Shown here in pieces: positions 1-9,680 of a stretch of 64,000 nt of DNA. The notes below the pieces were generated by a model. That model had not been told where the DNA came from and ran no database searches. It worked only from the letters and a program-made list of their open reading frames with translations. Origin of the DNA: Vibrio spartinae (GTDB lineage Bacteria > Pseudomonadota > Gammaproteobacteria > Enterobacterales > Vibrionaceae); NCBI RefSeq assembly GCF_024347135.1, contig NZ_AP024907.1:1355001-1419000 (forward strand), written 5' to 3'. Positions within the stretch are counted from its first letter, which is position 1, and the number at the start of each line of letters is the position of its first letter. The position numbers and the translations under genes are program-made.

Positions 1-1
1 A

Positions 2-2245
2 ACGATCTGGATCAAACACGATGAAATGATTATTGGTAATCAGGCCAGTCAGGTTCGCGCCGCTCCTGTTTTTCCTGAGTATACGGTGAACTGGATTCTG
101 GCGGAAATCGATGAATTGGCTGAGCGACCCGGAGCCGGTTTTTCCGTGACTCAGGAAAATAAAGATACGATTCACCGGGTGCTTCCCTGGTGGCAGGGTC
201 AGACCGTCCAGGATCGCTGTTATGGTATTTTTTCTCAGGAGCATAAAGATATTCTGGCAACCGGGATGATTAAAGCCGAAGGAAATATGACGTCGGGAGA
301 CGCCCATCTGGCGGTTGATTATGCGCTGTTGCTTGAGAAAGGTCTGGACTGGTTACGTGACAAGGTCACTCAGCGTCAAGCCCGAATAAATCTGACCGTG
401 TTGGATGATCTGCATGGTAATCAGTTTCTCAGAGCCGTAGCGATAACGCTTGCCGCAGTCAGTCAGCATATCCATCGCTATGCAGAACTGGCTCGCCGGG
501 AAGCAGCAAAGGCTGGGACAGAGCAGAGAAGGGGGGAACTGCTGGCAATTGCTGAAAACTGTGACGTCATTGCTCATCAACCTCCGCAAACATTCTGGCA
601 GGGAGTGCAGTTGGCTTATTTTATCCAACTGTTTCTGCAAATCGAGTCAAATGGTCATTCAGTCTCTTTCGGGCGGATGGATCAGTTCTTATATCCGTTA
701 TATCACCAAGATGTTGAACAAGAGAAAACCCTGAGCCGGGAAGATGCGATTGAACTTTTACAATGTTGTTGGTTAAAGCTGCTGGAGGTCAACAAGATTC
801 GGTCAGGGACTCATTCAAAAGCCTCGGCGGGGAGCCCTCTTTATCAGAATGTTACGATTGGCGGACAGAAGCTGATAGAAGGACAGGCGGTTGATGCGGT
901 GAACTCGTTATCTTATGCCATCCTTGAGTCCTGCGGACGGTTACGTTCGACTCAGCCAAATCTGAGTGTTCGCTATCATGCCGGAATGAGTGATGATTTC
1001 TTAGATGCCTGTGTGCAAGTGATTCGCTGCGGTTTTGGTATGCCGGCATTTAATAATGATGAAATCGTTATTCCCGAATTTATTCGTCTGGGAGTGACGC
1101 CTGAAGATGCTTATGAGTATGCCGCTGTCGGCTGTATTGAAACGGCGGTTGCCGGGAAATGGGGCTATCGCTGCACCGGGATGAGCTTCATCAATTTTGC
1201 CAGAGTGATGTTAGCGGCACTGGAAGGGGGACAGGATGCTACATCGGGGCAGATCTTTCTGCCACAGGAACAGGCACTCTCTCAAGGCAACTTCTCTTCA
1301 TTTGATGACGTGATGCTGGCCTGGGATCGGCAAATTCGTTACTACACCAGAAAATCAATTGAGATCGAATATGTGGTCGATACCATGCTGGAAGAAAATG
1401 CACATGACCTTCTGTGCTCTTCTCTGGTTGACGACTGTATTGAGCGGGCAAGAACGATTAAACAGGGCGGTGCAAAGTATGACTGGGTCTCCGGACTACA
1501 GGTCGGGATTGCGAATCTGGGGAATAGTCTGGCAGCGGTAAAGACATTGATTTTTGAACAGGGTTTGGTTCGTCAGCAGGAACTGGCTCAGGCACTATCT
1601 GACGATTTTTCCGGACTGACACATGAACAGCTTCGTCAGCGTCTGGTTAACCGGGCACCGAAGTATGGCAATGATGATGAATCTGTTGATCAGTTATTGG
1701 TTCGTGCATATCAGAGTTATATCGATGAACTCAAACAATACCATAACCCTCGCTATGGACGAGGGCCTGTCGGTGGTAATTATTACGCCGGAACTTCATC
1801 CATTTCAGCGAATGTACCGTTTGGCGCTGCAACGATGGCGACACCGGACGGACGCAAAGCCGGAATGCCATTGGCTGAAGGTGCAAGTCCTGCATCCGGT
1901 ACCGATCATCTGGGACCGACGGCGGTGATGAACTCCGTCAGTGCACTGCCAACAGGCTCTATTCTGGGAGGGGTATTACTGAATCAGAAACTAAATCCAT
2001 CAATGTTGGACGATGACAGTGACCGACATAAACTGATGTCTCTGTTGCGGACATTCTTCGATATCCACCGTGGCTGGCATATTCAGTATAACGTCGTTTC
2101 CCGCAATACCTTAATTGAAGCTAAAAAACATCCGGAGCAGCATCGGGATCTGGTGGTCCGAGTGGCAGGTTACTCTGCTTTTTTCACTGCGTTATCTCCG
2201 GAGACTCAGGATGATATTATCGCCCGGACAGAGCATGTGTTGTGA
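2..2245 (+). CDS. pflF: PflF/YbiW-type glycyl radical enzyme, 5'-truncated by window edge
   Basis: The reading frame is open from base 2, and the residues before the first internal ATG at 26 (TIWIKHDE) match the family, so the true start lies before the window; about 60 N-terminal residues are missing. The product matches Escherichia coli PflF (YbiW) closely along its length. Family hallmarks are the catalytic cysteine in AVGCIETA (about a third to halfway along) and the C-terminal glycyl radical loop RVAGYSAFF. The enzyme is cytoplasmic, oxygen-sensitive and must be activated by a radical-SAM partner (PflE/YbiY in E. coli). That partner is not downstream here, so it may lie upstream. The substrate of this subgroup is not settled: it is annotated as formate acetyltransferase or glycerol/diol dehydratase-like, and I do not claim pyruvate formate-lyase activity. 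Confidence 0.93.
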   Translation, partial: TIWIKHDEMIIGNQASQVRAAPVFPEYTVNWILAEIDELAERPGAGFSVTQENKDTIHRVLPWWQGQTVQDRCYGIFSQEHKDILATGMIKAEGNMTSGDAHLAVDYALLLEKGLDWLRDKVTQRQARINLTVLDDLHGNQFLRAVAITLAAVSQHIHRYAELARREAAKAGTEQRRGELLAIAENCDVIAHQPPQTFWQGVQLAYFIQLFLQIESNGHSVSFGRMDQFLYPLYHQDVEQEKTLSREDAIELLQCCWLKLLEVNKIRSGTHSKASAGSPLYQNVTIGGQKLIEGQAVDAVNSLSYAILESCGRLRSTQPNLSVRYHAGMSDDFLDACVQVIRCGFGMPAFNNDEIVIPEFIRLGVTPEDAYEYAAVGCIETAVAGKWGYRCTGMSFINFARVMLAALEGGQDATSGQIFLPQEQALSQGNFSSFDDVMLAWDRQIRYYTRKSIEIEYVVDTMLEENAHDLLCSSLVDDCIERARTIKQGGAKYDWVSGLQVGIANLGNSLAAVKTLIFEQGLVRQQELAQALSDDFSGLTHEQLRQRLVNRAPKYGNDDESVDQLLVRAYQSYIDELKQYHNPRYGRGPVGGNYYAGTSSISANVPFGAATMATPDGRKAGMPLAEGASPASGTDHLGPTAVMNSVSALPTGSILGGVLLNQKLNPSMLDDDSDRHKLMSLLRTFFDIHRGWHIQYNVVSRNTLIEAKKHPEQHRDLVVRVAGYSAFFTALSPETQDDIIARTEHVL

Positions 2246-2808
2246 ATCTTTCGAGGTGGACTGCAAAATAACATCAAAACTCTCGAATTCCATCGAGTCT
2301 GTCCCTGTCGGACATATTCCACCATCAGGGCACACCGGAGTGTAAAGATCTCTGGGCCGACGACACAAGAAAGCTCAGGTAATGCCTGAGCTTTCGGCGC
2401 TGGAGAGAAGCCGTCAGCCGTGGCGCACCACCCAATAAAATATCCCCCAATGCCAGAGCAATTGCCCATAAGGCTTCCCGTGGCGTCTGATGATAGGGAT
2501 TGCCCTGTCTCTGAGTTCGGTTGGCGATGATCCGGCGATTTGTCAATGTTGTGGGTAACGGATTGCCAGTTGTATCAATAATATGAGTATCATTTCACGT
2601 AATTTATGATTAATTTTTGTGTTTAACACGCCTTCTGACCATATTTTTCCTATGTTTGGGGAAATATTTCGGGGGAGATTTCTCGCCAAACGTTTTGTTT
2701 CAGCCTGATGATGAGAGGATGCGCCGATGTGTATTCCATGGTTGCGCTGTTGAATCCTGACCCGAGACGTGCGTGGTATTTTCTCCCTGAAATCCGAGCC
2801 CCCTTATC
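2246..2808. other. intergenic region, pflF to periplasmic binding protein
   Basis: This stretch of about 560 bases has no convincing gene. A 73-codon frame on the minus strand (2546 to 2325) contains a hydrophobic stretch but I recognise no family and it runs through a hairpin, so I leave it uncalled. The distal half (2580-2700) is AT-rich and probably contains the promoter of the signalling operon that begins at 2824. Confidence 0.6.
2369..2395. terminator. perfect 11-bp hairpin downstream of pflF
   Basis: GAAAGCTCAGG and CCTGAGCTTTC form a perfect inverted repeat around a 5-base loop (TAATG). It lies 124 bases after the pflF stop. No T-run follows on either strand, so it may be an RNA 3'-end stabiliser or a weak terminator rather than a classical intrinsic terminator. 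Confidence 0.45.
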
Positions 2809-2823
2809 AAGGAGATGAATTCC

Positions 2824-3900
2824 ATGTGTGTTAATCCACTTTCTCTTAGCCGACGTTGGTTGAGACGATCACAAGGCTTGCTCGCGATGATTTGTCCGTT
2901 GGTCTTGCTTTTCTATGTGCCGGTCATTCAAGCCGATGGAATTGTGCACAGTGATACCGGTAGCAAAAGGATTATATTGAGTAACTCCTATGCTGGCAGT
3001 GATTTTCGTAAAGTCATGATTCAGAACTGGAAAGAAGTTGCATCTGAGGCGCGGCAAAAGCGGTTGATCAAAGAAGCACCGGTGATCAGTGCAAATAATT
3101 CAGTCGCAGAGCAGGCACAGCAAATCCAGAATATGATCATGGACGGTTATGATGCCATCGTGATTCTGGCCGGTTCAGATACGGCATTAAGAGGCTTGGT
3201 TCATGATGCCTGTCAGGCGGGGGTGGTGGTTGTCATTCTTGCCAGCAAAGTCAATGACCCATGTGTTTACGAGGTGAACTACGACTGGGATCAAATGGGA
3301 CAGGCAGAGATCGAGTATGTTGCCAAGCGCCTGCAAGGAAAAGGTAATTTATTGGAAATTCGGGGCATTGCCGGAGATGCGACCGATGATGATATCAGTG
3401 CCGGGCTGCATAAAGCCGCGCAACAGTATCCGGATCTGAAAATCGTCCATACCGTTTATGGTCAATGGACCAATTCAGTGGCGAAGAAAGAAGTTGCCTT
3501 AGCTTTGCCGACATTACCGGAAATCGATGCGGTGGTGGATCAGGGCGGTGATGGTTATGGGGCCGCGATGGCTTTTAAAGAGGCTGGTCGGCCTTTGCCG
3601 ATTATTGTCATGGGCAACCGCCAGAATGAATTGGCATTCTGGAAGCAAGAGCGGGATAAACATGGTTATGAGACGTTCTCTATTTCCGCAAGCCCCAGCA
3701 TTTCACAAGTCGGTTTTTGGGTGGCGCAGCAAATTTTAGCCGGAAAAGACGTTCCGAAGGTGGTTCACGTCCCTTTAGTGATGATTCACAGTGACGAGTT
3801 GGATGCATGGCTTGAGAAAATGCCTGTCGGTGGCGCGGCAAACCCGCCATATTCTCAGCAAGATGTGGTCAAAATGATTGATGCACCATTGCATCAGTAA
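2824..3900 (+). CDS. periplasmic sugar-binding-type receptor (Peripla_BP_4 family)
   Basis: The product is a secreted type I periplasmic binding protein like RbsB, TorT and LuxP. A signal peptide (two Arg pairs, hydrophobic core, VIQA before ADG) is followed by the two-lobed binding fold, with IILSNSY at the start and typical strand-turn motifs such as IVILAGSD and VDQGGDG. I choose ATG 2824 over ATG 2815 because the Shine-Dalgarno AAGGAG (2809-2814) directly abuts 2815 but sits 9 bases before 2824. There are no ABC permease or ATPase genes nearby. Instead the gene is followed after 18 bases by a hybrid sensor kinase, so the protein most likely acts as the ligand-sensing partner of that kinase, as TorT does for TorS and LuxP for LuxQ. 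The ligand is unknown. Confidence 0.85.
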   Translation: MCVNPLSLSRRWLRRSQGLLAMICPLVLLFYVPVIQADGIVHSDTGSKRIILSNSYAGSDFRKVMIQNWKEVASEARQKRLIKEAPVISANNSVAEQAQQIQNMIMDGYDAIVILAGSDTALRGLVHDACQAGVVVVILASKVNDPCVYEVNYDWDQMGQAEIEYVAKRLQGKGNLLEIRGIAGDATDDDISAGLHKAAQQYPDLKIVHTVYGQWTNSVAKKEVALALPTLPEIDAVVDQGGDGYGAAMAFKEAGRPLPIIVMGNRQNELAFWKQERDKHGYETFSISASPSISQVGFWVAQQILAGKDVPKVVHVPLVMIHSDELDAWLEKMPVGGAANPPYSQQDVVKMIDAPLHQ

Positions 3901-3918
3901 GCGTGTGGATATGTTTTT

Positions 3919-6900
3919 ATGCTGAAAATCAGGTCATTTGAGCATTGGTCAATTACCACCAAGATTACCGTATCGGTGATTTTGTTGGTCTTCCTCAATA
4001 TCGGCGTCTCGGCGGTTCACTTCTATAGTCTGACTCAGTTGAAAAAATCAGTGGAGATGATCAGTTACGCTTCAGCGGTGATGGCTTCGGTCAATGATGC
4101 AGCGGAACGGGTTGAACACTTTATTTCTTCCCATGATCCCGCCCGCCTGGATGAAGTCAAAACGATGATTGAAGAAAATGTAAAAACGCTCGCTCATCTG
4201 GATTTGAGTGAAGTGGATAGCGTTCATGCGGAAGAGGTCTCCGCACTGAAAAGACGGATGCGCTACTTCTCCAATACGGTCGATATCTTAGGGTTAGCGA
4301 CTGACATGATGAATACCGAAACCAGCAATATGACTCGCCAGCAGACGCAGTTGCAAAACGTCGCCACTGCGATTGAAACTGATCTGACACAACGACGAGA
4401 GCAGCTTGAGCGACGGATGCATTTGCAGGATGAAGGCACCGATGAGATGCTCCGGGCCCACCAGATTATCCAGAGTCTGCGTGGGGGGCTGCATAAAATG
4501 TCATCGGTGTTGTTGCCGGATACGGTCGGGAACATTGAGCCGCCGCTCAAAGACATCAGGCAGGCTTTGCAAGCAATGTTTCCGGTCGTCAATATGCTCA
4601 AAGGAAACTATGCTCAAGAGCAGTGGTTCAGTGCGATCAAACAACTGGAACAGGCGCTTATTCTCACCCGAGAAGATGTTAAGGCACTGAAGGGAACCCC
4701 ATCAGAGCGCCGTGGTGTTTATACGCAGATGCTGGTTCATCTTAAAACCATTGAACAACTGATCAATCAGCTTGAGAGTCGAGTGTCTGCACGAGAGGGG
4801 GAGCTGGATCAGATGATGGATCACCTTCGAACCGAGCTGGGATTACAGCAAAACGCCGTTAATGTTTCCAGACGGTTCACGGAGCGGGTGGCCTATTTGG
4901 AAGCCAAAACATTGGCTTTTCTGCTGCGCTCAACAGATGACGAGGCGGCTCTCGTCCATGAAATATTGGATCAACTGAGTCATTACTCACGTATTTTGCC
5001 CTCGGTGAATATTTCGGAGTCATCCCAGAACACTGCGGTGACTGTCAATGCTTTGATCGATGGTTACCGGGATGCGTTTATTCGGTTTCGACAGGCAAGC
5101 TATGCGTTGTCCCGGGTTCACATGAAAGTTCGTGATGAAGCAGACCGGACATCATCACTGGTCTCCCAGTTTGCCAAAGAACAGCAAGTCACAGCGGACA
5201 AGCATAATGCATGGGGTGAGTTATCAGGGACGATTGTTGGCGGGATCACAGCATTGACAGCACTGTTTATTGCCTGGTCAACCTCTCGTTTAATTGCCCG
5301 CCCGATTATTTCACTGTCCGCAGTGATGCGTCAGTTAGCAGCAGGTGAGCTTGACGTTAATATCACGGGGGTGGGGCGTCAGGATGAAGTCGGCACCATG
5401 TCTCGTGCGGTGAAAGTCTTTCAGGAAAATGCGGTGAAAGTCCGGGCAATGGAAGCGGAAGCAGAATCGGAACGACAACAGATTATGGCACAACTGGAGC
5501 AGCGGGTTGTGGAACGGACGGAAGACTTACAGCATAAAACTGAACAGTTGGAAGCCCAAGCGCGTGAACTGGATCGCGCGCGCATTCAGGCTGAAGCGGC
5601 CACTCATTCTAAATCAGTTTTTCTGGCGAATATGAGTCATGAACTGAGAACACCTTTAAATGCCATTCTCGGTTATGCGCAATTGATCTACCGGGCACCT
5701 GAATTAAACGAGCAGCAAAAAGAGGGACTGAATACCATTCTCCAGAGTGGTCATCATTTACTGACTCTGATTAATGACCTGTTGGATTTGTCGAAGATTG
5801 AAGCCGGGCGGATGGAAATGACTCCGGAGGCCATTGATTTGTCGCGGTGTTTTCAAAGTGTACTTGAGATTATTCGGATCAAAGCCGCGGAGAAAGGTTT
5901 AACGCTCAAACTTCAGGTTATGCCTCAAACACTGCCTTGGGTTTTTCTGGATGAAAAACGTCTGCGTCAGGTATTGCTGAATTTGTTAGGCAATGCGGTG
6001 AAGTATACCGATACGGGCCATATCGACCTCAATGTGCGCGCTGAATCCATTGATATGGGCGCGTCTGTCCGGGTCACTTTCTCGGTCGAAGATAGTGGGG
6101 TTGGGATTGACCCTGAGATGCAGGACGTTATTTTTCGTCCTTTTGAACGGGTCGGTGATAAAAAACGCCGGATCATCGGGACGGGGCTTGGCCTTGCGAT
6201 TAGCCAGCAACTGGTTAAGCAGATGGGCGGTGAGATTCAGGTCAAAAGCCAGGCCGGGATGGGGAGCCAGTTTTTCTTTACGCTGGATTTGCCGGTGGTG
6301 ACGGAGAAGCGTGAGCAGGACGTCCGTTCCGGCCAAGCACAGATTATTGGGTATGAAGGCAGCCGTAAGCAAATTCTGATTGTTGATGATGTGCTGGAGA
6401 ATCGCATGTTACTGGTTGATTTATTGAGTGATATTGGATTTGAGACCTGTGAAGCCACCGAGGGGCAGGCGGGGATTGAGCAAGCGTCTGCGAAGCGGCC
6501 GGATTTGATTCTGATGGATATTGTGATGCCGGTGATGGACGGGTTGGAAGCGACGCGGCATATCCGACTCATGCCAGCGCTGGAAGCAACACCGATATTG
6601 ATTGTTTCTGCCAGCGCGTCGCAAACCGAGTTCACACAGGGAAAAGAGGCCGGGGCCAGTGGTTTTGTGAGTAAACCGATTGATAGACACCAGTTACTGA
6701 TTCAGATCGGTGAGCTGTTGGATCTCACATGGATCGTTGATGAACAGACATCAGAATTGGAAGCATCATCAAAGGTGTCCGATACTTCAGAATGGGTGGT
6801 GCCACCAAGAACGCAATTAGAGGAACTTCATCATTTGGCATTGATCGGCAATATGCGTCATCTCCGCGATTGGGCTGAGGATTTGCAGACTGAAGACCCT

Positions 6901-7008
6901 CGCTATCACGCTTTTGCTACCCATTTGATTGATATGACGAAGTCGTTCCAATCTCGGGCGATCTTGTTATTGGTCAATGAGTTGTTGGAAAGGAAACCTG
7001 CTATATGA
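3919..7008 (+). CDS. hybrid sensor histidine kinase, TorS-like architecture
   Basis: This is a 1029-residue inner-membrane kinase. In order it has TM1 (about 13-35), a long all-helical periplasmic region (about 40-430), TM2 (about 436-458), HAMP (about 459-512), a coiled coil, HisKA with phospho-accepting H574 in MSHELRTP, an HATPase with N692 in the N box and D725 in DSGVGI, and a receiver domain with acidic pair D823/D824 and phospho-acceptor D867. The last 100 residues are helical but have no Hpt histidine motif (HxxKG), unlike TorS, so phosphotransfer may stop at REC or go straight to the next protein. It is co-transcribed with the binding protein upstream and overlaps the GGDEF/EAL gene downstream by 4 bases. 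The helical periplasmic domain fits a receptor that docks a binding protein. Confidence 0.88.
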   Translation: MLKIRSFEHWSITTKITVSVILLVFLNIGVSAVHFYSLTQLKKSVEMISYASAVMASVNDAAERVEHFISSHDPARLDEVKTMIEENVKTLAHLDLSEVDSVHAEEVSALKRRMRYFSNTVDILGLATDMMNTETSNMTRQQTQLQNVATAIETDLTQRREQLERRMHLQDEGTDEMLRAHQIIQSLRGGLHKMSSVLLPDTVGNIEPPLKDIRQALQAMFPVVNMLKGNYAQEQWFSAIKQLEQALILTREDVKALKGTPSERRGVYTQMLVHLKTIEQLINQLESRVSAREGELDQMMDHLRTELGLQQNAVNVSRRFTERVAYLEAKTLAFLLRSTDDEAALVHEILDQLSHYSRILPSVNISESSQNTAVTVNALIDGYRDAFIRFRQASYALSRVHMKVRDEADRTSSLVSQFAKEQQVTADKHNAWGELSGTIVGGITALTALFIAWSTSRLIARPIISLSAVMRQLAAGELDVNITGVGRQDEVGTMSRAVKVFQENAVKVRAMEAEAESERQQIMAQLEQRVVERTEDLQHKTEQLEAQARELDRARIQAEAATHSKSVFLANMSHELRTPLNAILGYAQLIYRAPELNEQQKEGLNTILQSGHHLLTLINDLLDLSKIEAGRMEMTPEAIDLSRCFQSVLEIIRIKAAEKGLTLKLQVMPQTLPWVFLDEKRLRQVLLNLLGNAVKYTDTGHIDLNVRAESIDMGASVRVTFSVEDSGVGIDPEMQDVIFRPFERVGDKKRRIIGTGLGLAISQQLVKQMGGEIQVKSQAGMGSQFFFTLDLPVVTEKREQDVRSGQAQIIGYEGSRKQILIVDDVLENRMLLVDLLSDIGFETCEATEGQAGIEQASAKRPDLILMDIVMPVMDGLEATRHIRLMPALEATPILIVSASASQTEFTQGKEAGASGFVSKPIDRHQLLIQIGELLDLTWIVDEQTSELEASSKVSDTSEWVVPPRTQLEELHHLALIGNMRHLRDWAEDLQTEDPRYHAFATHLIDMTKSFQSRAILLLVNELLERKPAI

Positions 7009-9680
7009 GTATCGTAGAGAATTCGGCATTGAAACAGCAAGCTCAAGCCATCTTGATCATTGATGATACACCCGCCAACTTGGGTGTGTTAGTGGATGAA
7101 CTCGATGGCCGGCATTTTCAGGTTTTGATAGCGGAAGACGGAGAAGAGGGATTACAACGGGCTGATTATGTGGTTCCGGACTTGATCTTACTGGATGTGA
7201 TGATGCCGGGGATGAATGGTTTTGAAGTCTGTACTTTGTTGAAACAGAACGACAAGACGCGCCGGATCCCGGTGATTTTTATGACGGCTTTGAGTGATGT
7301 GACGGACAAAGTGACGGGGTTTGAAGTCGGCGGTGTGGATTATATTACCAAGCCTTTTCAGATCGAAGAAGTGGTGTCTCGGATTAAACTTCACTTGTCC
7401 CTGTGTGATATGCAGCAGCGGTTAACTGAAAAAAACCAGCAATTGGTGGAAGAAAGCCAAATTCGCCAACAAGCGCAAGAGGCACTGAATCAAACTCTAC
7501 AAGAACAGCAACGTTTACTGGAACATTCCGGGGTCGGGATTGCGTTCTTACAGCAGCGACGGATTGTCAGATGCAATCAAAAATTTGCGACCCTGTTTGA
7601 TCAAGAGCTTGATGCTTTGAGTGATCTGCCACTCGAATCGCTTTATTCGGCTGAATATCATGATGATTGCATTCATCAAGCCGCACATCAGTCACTCGTT
7701 CAGCAAGGTGAGTATGTTTTGGATATCCGCTATCAGTGTCGCGATGGCCGATGTTTCTGGGGAGAAACGATCCTGACCGCGATTGATCGGGCCGATCTCT
7801 CTAAGGGGGAAATTCTAGTCATTCATGATATTGATCAGCGTAAACGGACGGAGGCACTAAGTATCGGTCAAGGACAACTGTTTGAAATGATGGTCACCGG
7901 CTCGGCACTGGATGATATTCTCAACCGTCTGATCCAGTTGATTGAAGCGCATCAGGTGGCGACGTTAGGCGCGATATTTTTGAAAAACCACGATCGGTTA
8001 ACGTTGCACACCGCGCCAGGACTACCGGAAATGTTCGCCGCGCACTATGAAACATTATTTCCCGAAGGCGAACTTATGACTGAATCATCCAGTCCGAATA
8101 GCGAATCAGTCATGCGGGAACAGGCCGTTTGGTGCGAGGCTGCACTGGCACCGCCCCCCGGATGGGAAGCCTATGGCTCGTTATTGGATCAGTTTGGGAT
8201 TCAGGCCTGTTATAGCATACCGATGGTCACCTCACAGGGCGTTATTTTAGGCACACTGACACTTTATTTTCTTGAAAAATACCAGATGGGTCAGGTGGAT
8301 ATGACGTTTGTTGAAATGGTGACTCGGATTGCGGGTATCGCGATTGAGCGCCAATATAACGAAGAGCAGATTCAATATCTGGCACATCACGATACCTTAA
8401 CAGCATTACCGAATCGCACATTATTAGATGACCGTTTAAATCAAGGGCTGTTATGGGCGCAGCGCTATGGCCGGAAGGTCTCGGTTGTTCTGATTGATTT
8501 AGACCATTTCAAAATGATTAATGACAGTTTAGGCCACAGTTGCGGTGATGCATTATTACAAATGATTGCGAAGCGCATGGCGGCCTGTATCAGGAAAACG
8601 GATACGTTGGCTCGTTTGGGGGGCGATGAATTTGCTTTGATTTTGTATGACGCCAACCCGATTGATCTGGTCTTCAATCGGATGAAAGAGGCGATTACCC
8701 AACCCATAAACATTGCCGATCACGAAATCCGCATAACTGGTAGTATCGGGTTTGCTAACTATCCTGATGATGGTGAGACTGCGGAAGCCCTGTTAAGAAA
8801 TGCCGATGTTGCTATGTATCATGTGAAAGAACAGGGACGTAATAGTTTTCAGCATTATAGCCTTGATATGGGGAATGAGCTTCAGGAACGTATGGTGCTT
8901 CAGGAAAATCTCCGCCATGCATTGGATAATCAAGAATTCATTCTGCACTATCAGCCTCAGTATTGTTTTCGTACGCAGCGGATCGTTGGGGTTGAAGCGC
9001 TATTGCGCTGGCAGCATCCTGAATTCGGCATGGTTCCACCGATGCGTTTTATCCAGTTGGCTGAAACGACAGGGCTGATTGTTCCGATCGGAGATTGGGT
9101 GTTGCAGACCGCGTGTAAACAGAATAAAGCTTGGCAGGATGCCGGTATTGAGGGGCTCTGCGTGGCAGTGAATGTCTCAGCGCGTCAATTCCATGAGCAA
9201 GACTTACCGGAGCGTGTGGCTGCCGCTTTAGAAATGAGTGGGTTAGAAGCCTGTTATCTGGAACTGGAAATTACGGAAAGTGTGGTGATGCAAAACCCGC
9301 AAGAAGCCGTTGAAATCATGGGAAAAATCAACCGGATGGGGGTTCAGCTTTCGATTGACGATTTTGGGACCGGTTATTCCAGTCTCAGTGCGTTGAAAAA
9401 TTTTCCGGTTCATCGCCTGAAAATTGATCGTGCTTTTGTTACGGATCTGCCGGACGATCCTGAAGGATGCAGCATTGCACAAGCGGTAATTGCGTTAGGC
9501 CATAACTTAGGGTTGAATGTCATCGCCGAGGGGGTTGAAGATGAGCGGCAACTGGCTTTCTTGCATCAGCACCAATGTGATGAGATTCAGGGGCATTACT
9601 TTTGTCGTCCTGAGCCGGTTGAGCGCTGTGAAGCTTTTTTGCTGTCTCGTCCCCGTCCACTGAATTTGTTGGATGAATAA
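7005..9680 (+). CDS. response regulator REC-PAS-GAF-GGDEF-EAL (c-di-GMP metabolism)
   Basis: This 891-residue cytoplasmic protein starts with a receiver domain (acidic pair D20/D21, phospho-acceptor D64 in LLDVMMPG). A short coiled coil, a PAS-like domain (about 165-280) and a GAF-like domain (about 290-450) follow. Then come GGDEF (about 462-617) and EAL (about 640-880). The cyclase motif is an intact GGDEF (539-543), with an RxxD product-inhibition site (R530-D533) exactly five residues before it. The phosphodiesterase motif EAL (664-666) is intact, as is the DDFGTGYSS loop. Both activities are therefore possible, and phosphorylation or the PAS/GAF domains may set the balance. The start overlaps the kinase stop (ATGA), indicating translational coupling, so the kinase is its probable phosphodonor. 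Confidence 0.93.
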   Translation: MSIVENSALKQQAQAILIIDDTPANLGVLVDELDGRHFQVLIAEDGEEGLQRADYVVPDLILLDVMMPGMNGFEVCTLLKQNDKTRRIPVIFMTALSDVTDKVTGFEVGGVDYITKPFQIEEVVSRIKLHLSLCDMQQRLTEKNQQLVEESQIRQQAQEALNQTLQEQQRLLEHSGVGIAFLQQRRIVRCNQKFATLFDQELDALSDLPLESLYSAEYHDDCIHQAAHQSLVQQGEYVLDIRYQCRDGRCFWGETILTAIDRADLSKGEILVIHDIDQRKRTEALSIGQGQLFEMMVTGSALDDILNRLIQLIEAHQVATLGAIFLKNHDRLTLHTAPGLPEMFAAHYETLFPEGELMTESSSPNSESVMREQAVWCEAALAPPPGWEAYGSLLDQFGIQACYSIPMVTSQGVILGTLTLYFLEKYQMGQVDMTFVEMVTRIAGIAIERQYNEEQIQYLAHHDTLTALPNRTLLDDRLNQGLLWAQRYGRKVSVVLIDLDHFKMINDSLGHSCGDALLQMIAKRMAACIRKTDTLARLGGDEFALILYDANPIDLVFNRMKEAITQPINIADHEIRITGSIGFANYPDDGETAEALLRNADVAMYHVKEQGRNSFQHYSLDMGNELQERMVLQENLRHALDNQEFILHYQPQYCFRTQRIVGVEALLRWQHPEFGMVPPMRFIQLAETTGLIVPIGDWVLQTACKQNKAWQDAGIEGLCVAVNVSARQFHEQDLPERVAAALEMSGLEACYLELEITESVVMQNPQEAVEIMGKINRMGVQLSIDDFGTGYSSLSALKNFPVHRLKIDRAFVTDLPDDPEGCSIAQAVIALGHNLGLNVIAEGVEDERQLAFLHQHQCDEIQGHYFCRPEPVERCEAFLLSRPRPLNLLDE

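Noticed and set aside
2325..2546. 73-codon minus-strand ORF after pflF
   Set aside because: No recognised family, no good ribosome site seen, and its end runs through a hairpin. Kept only as a remark in the intergenic entry.
2824..7008. LuxP/LuxQ autoinducer-2 pair
   Set aside because: The kinase has TorS-like helical sensor architecture and the binding protein lacks clear LuxP identity; the next gene is a GGDEF/EAL protein, not LuxU.
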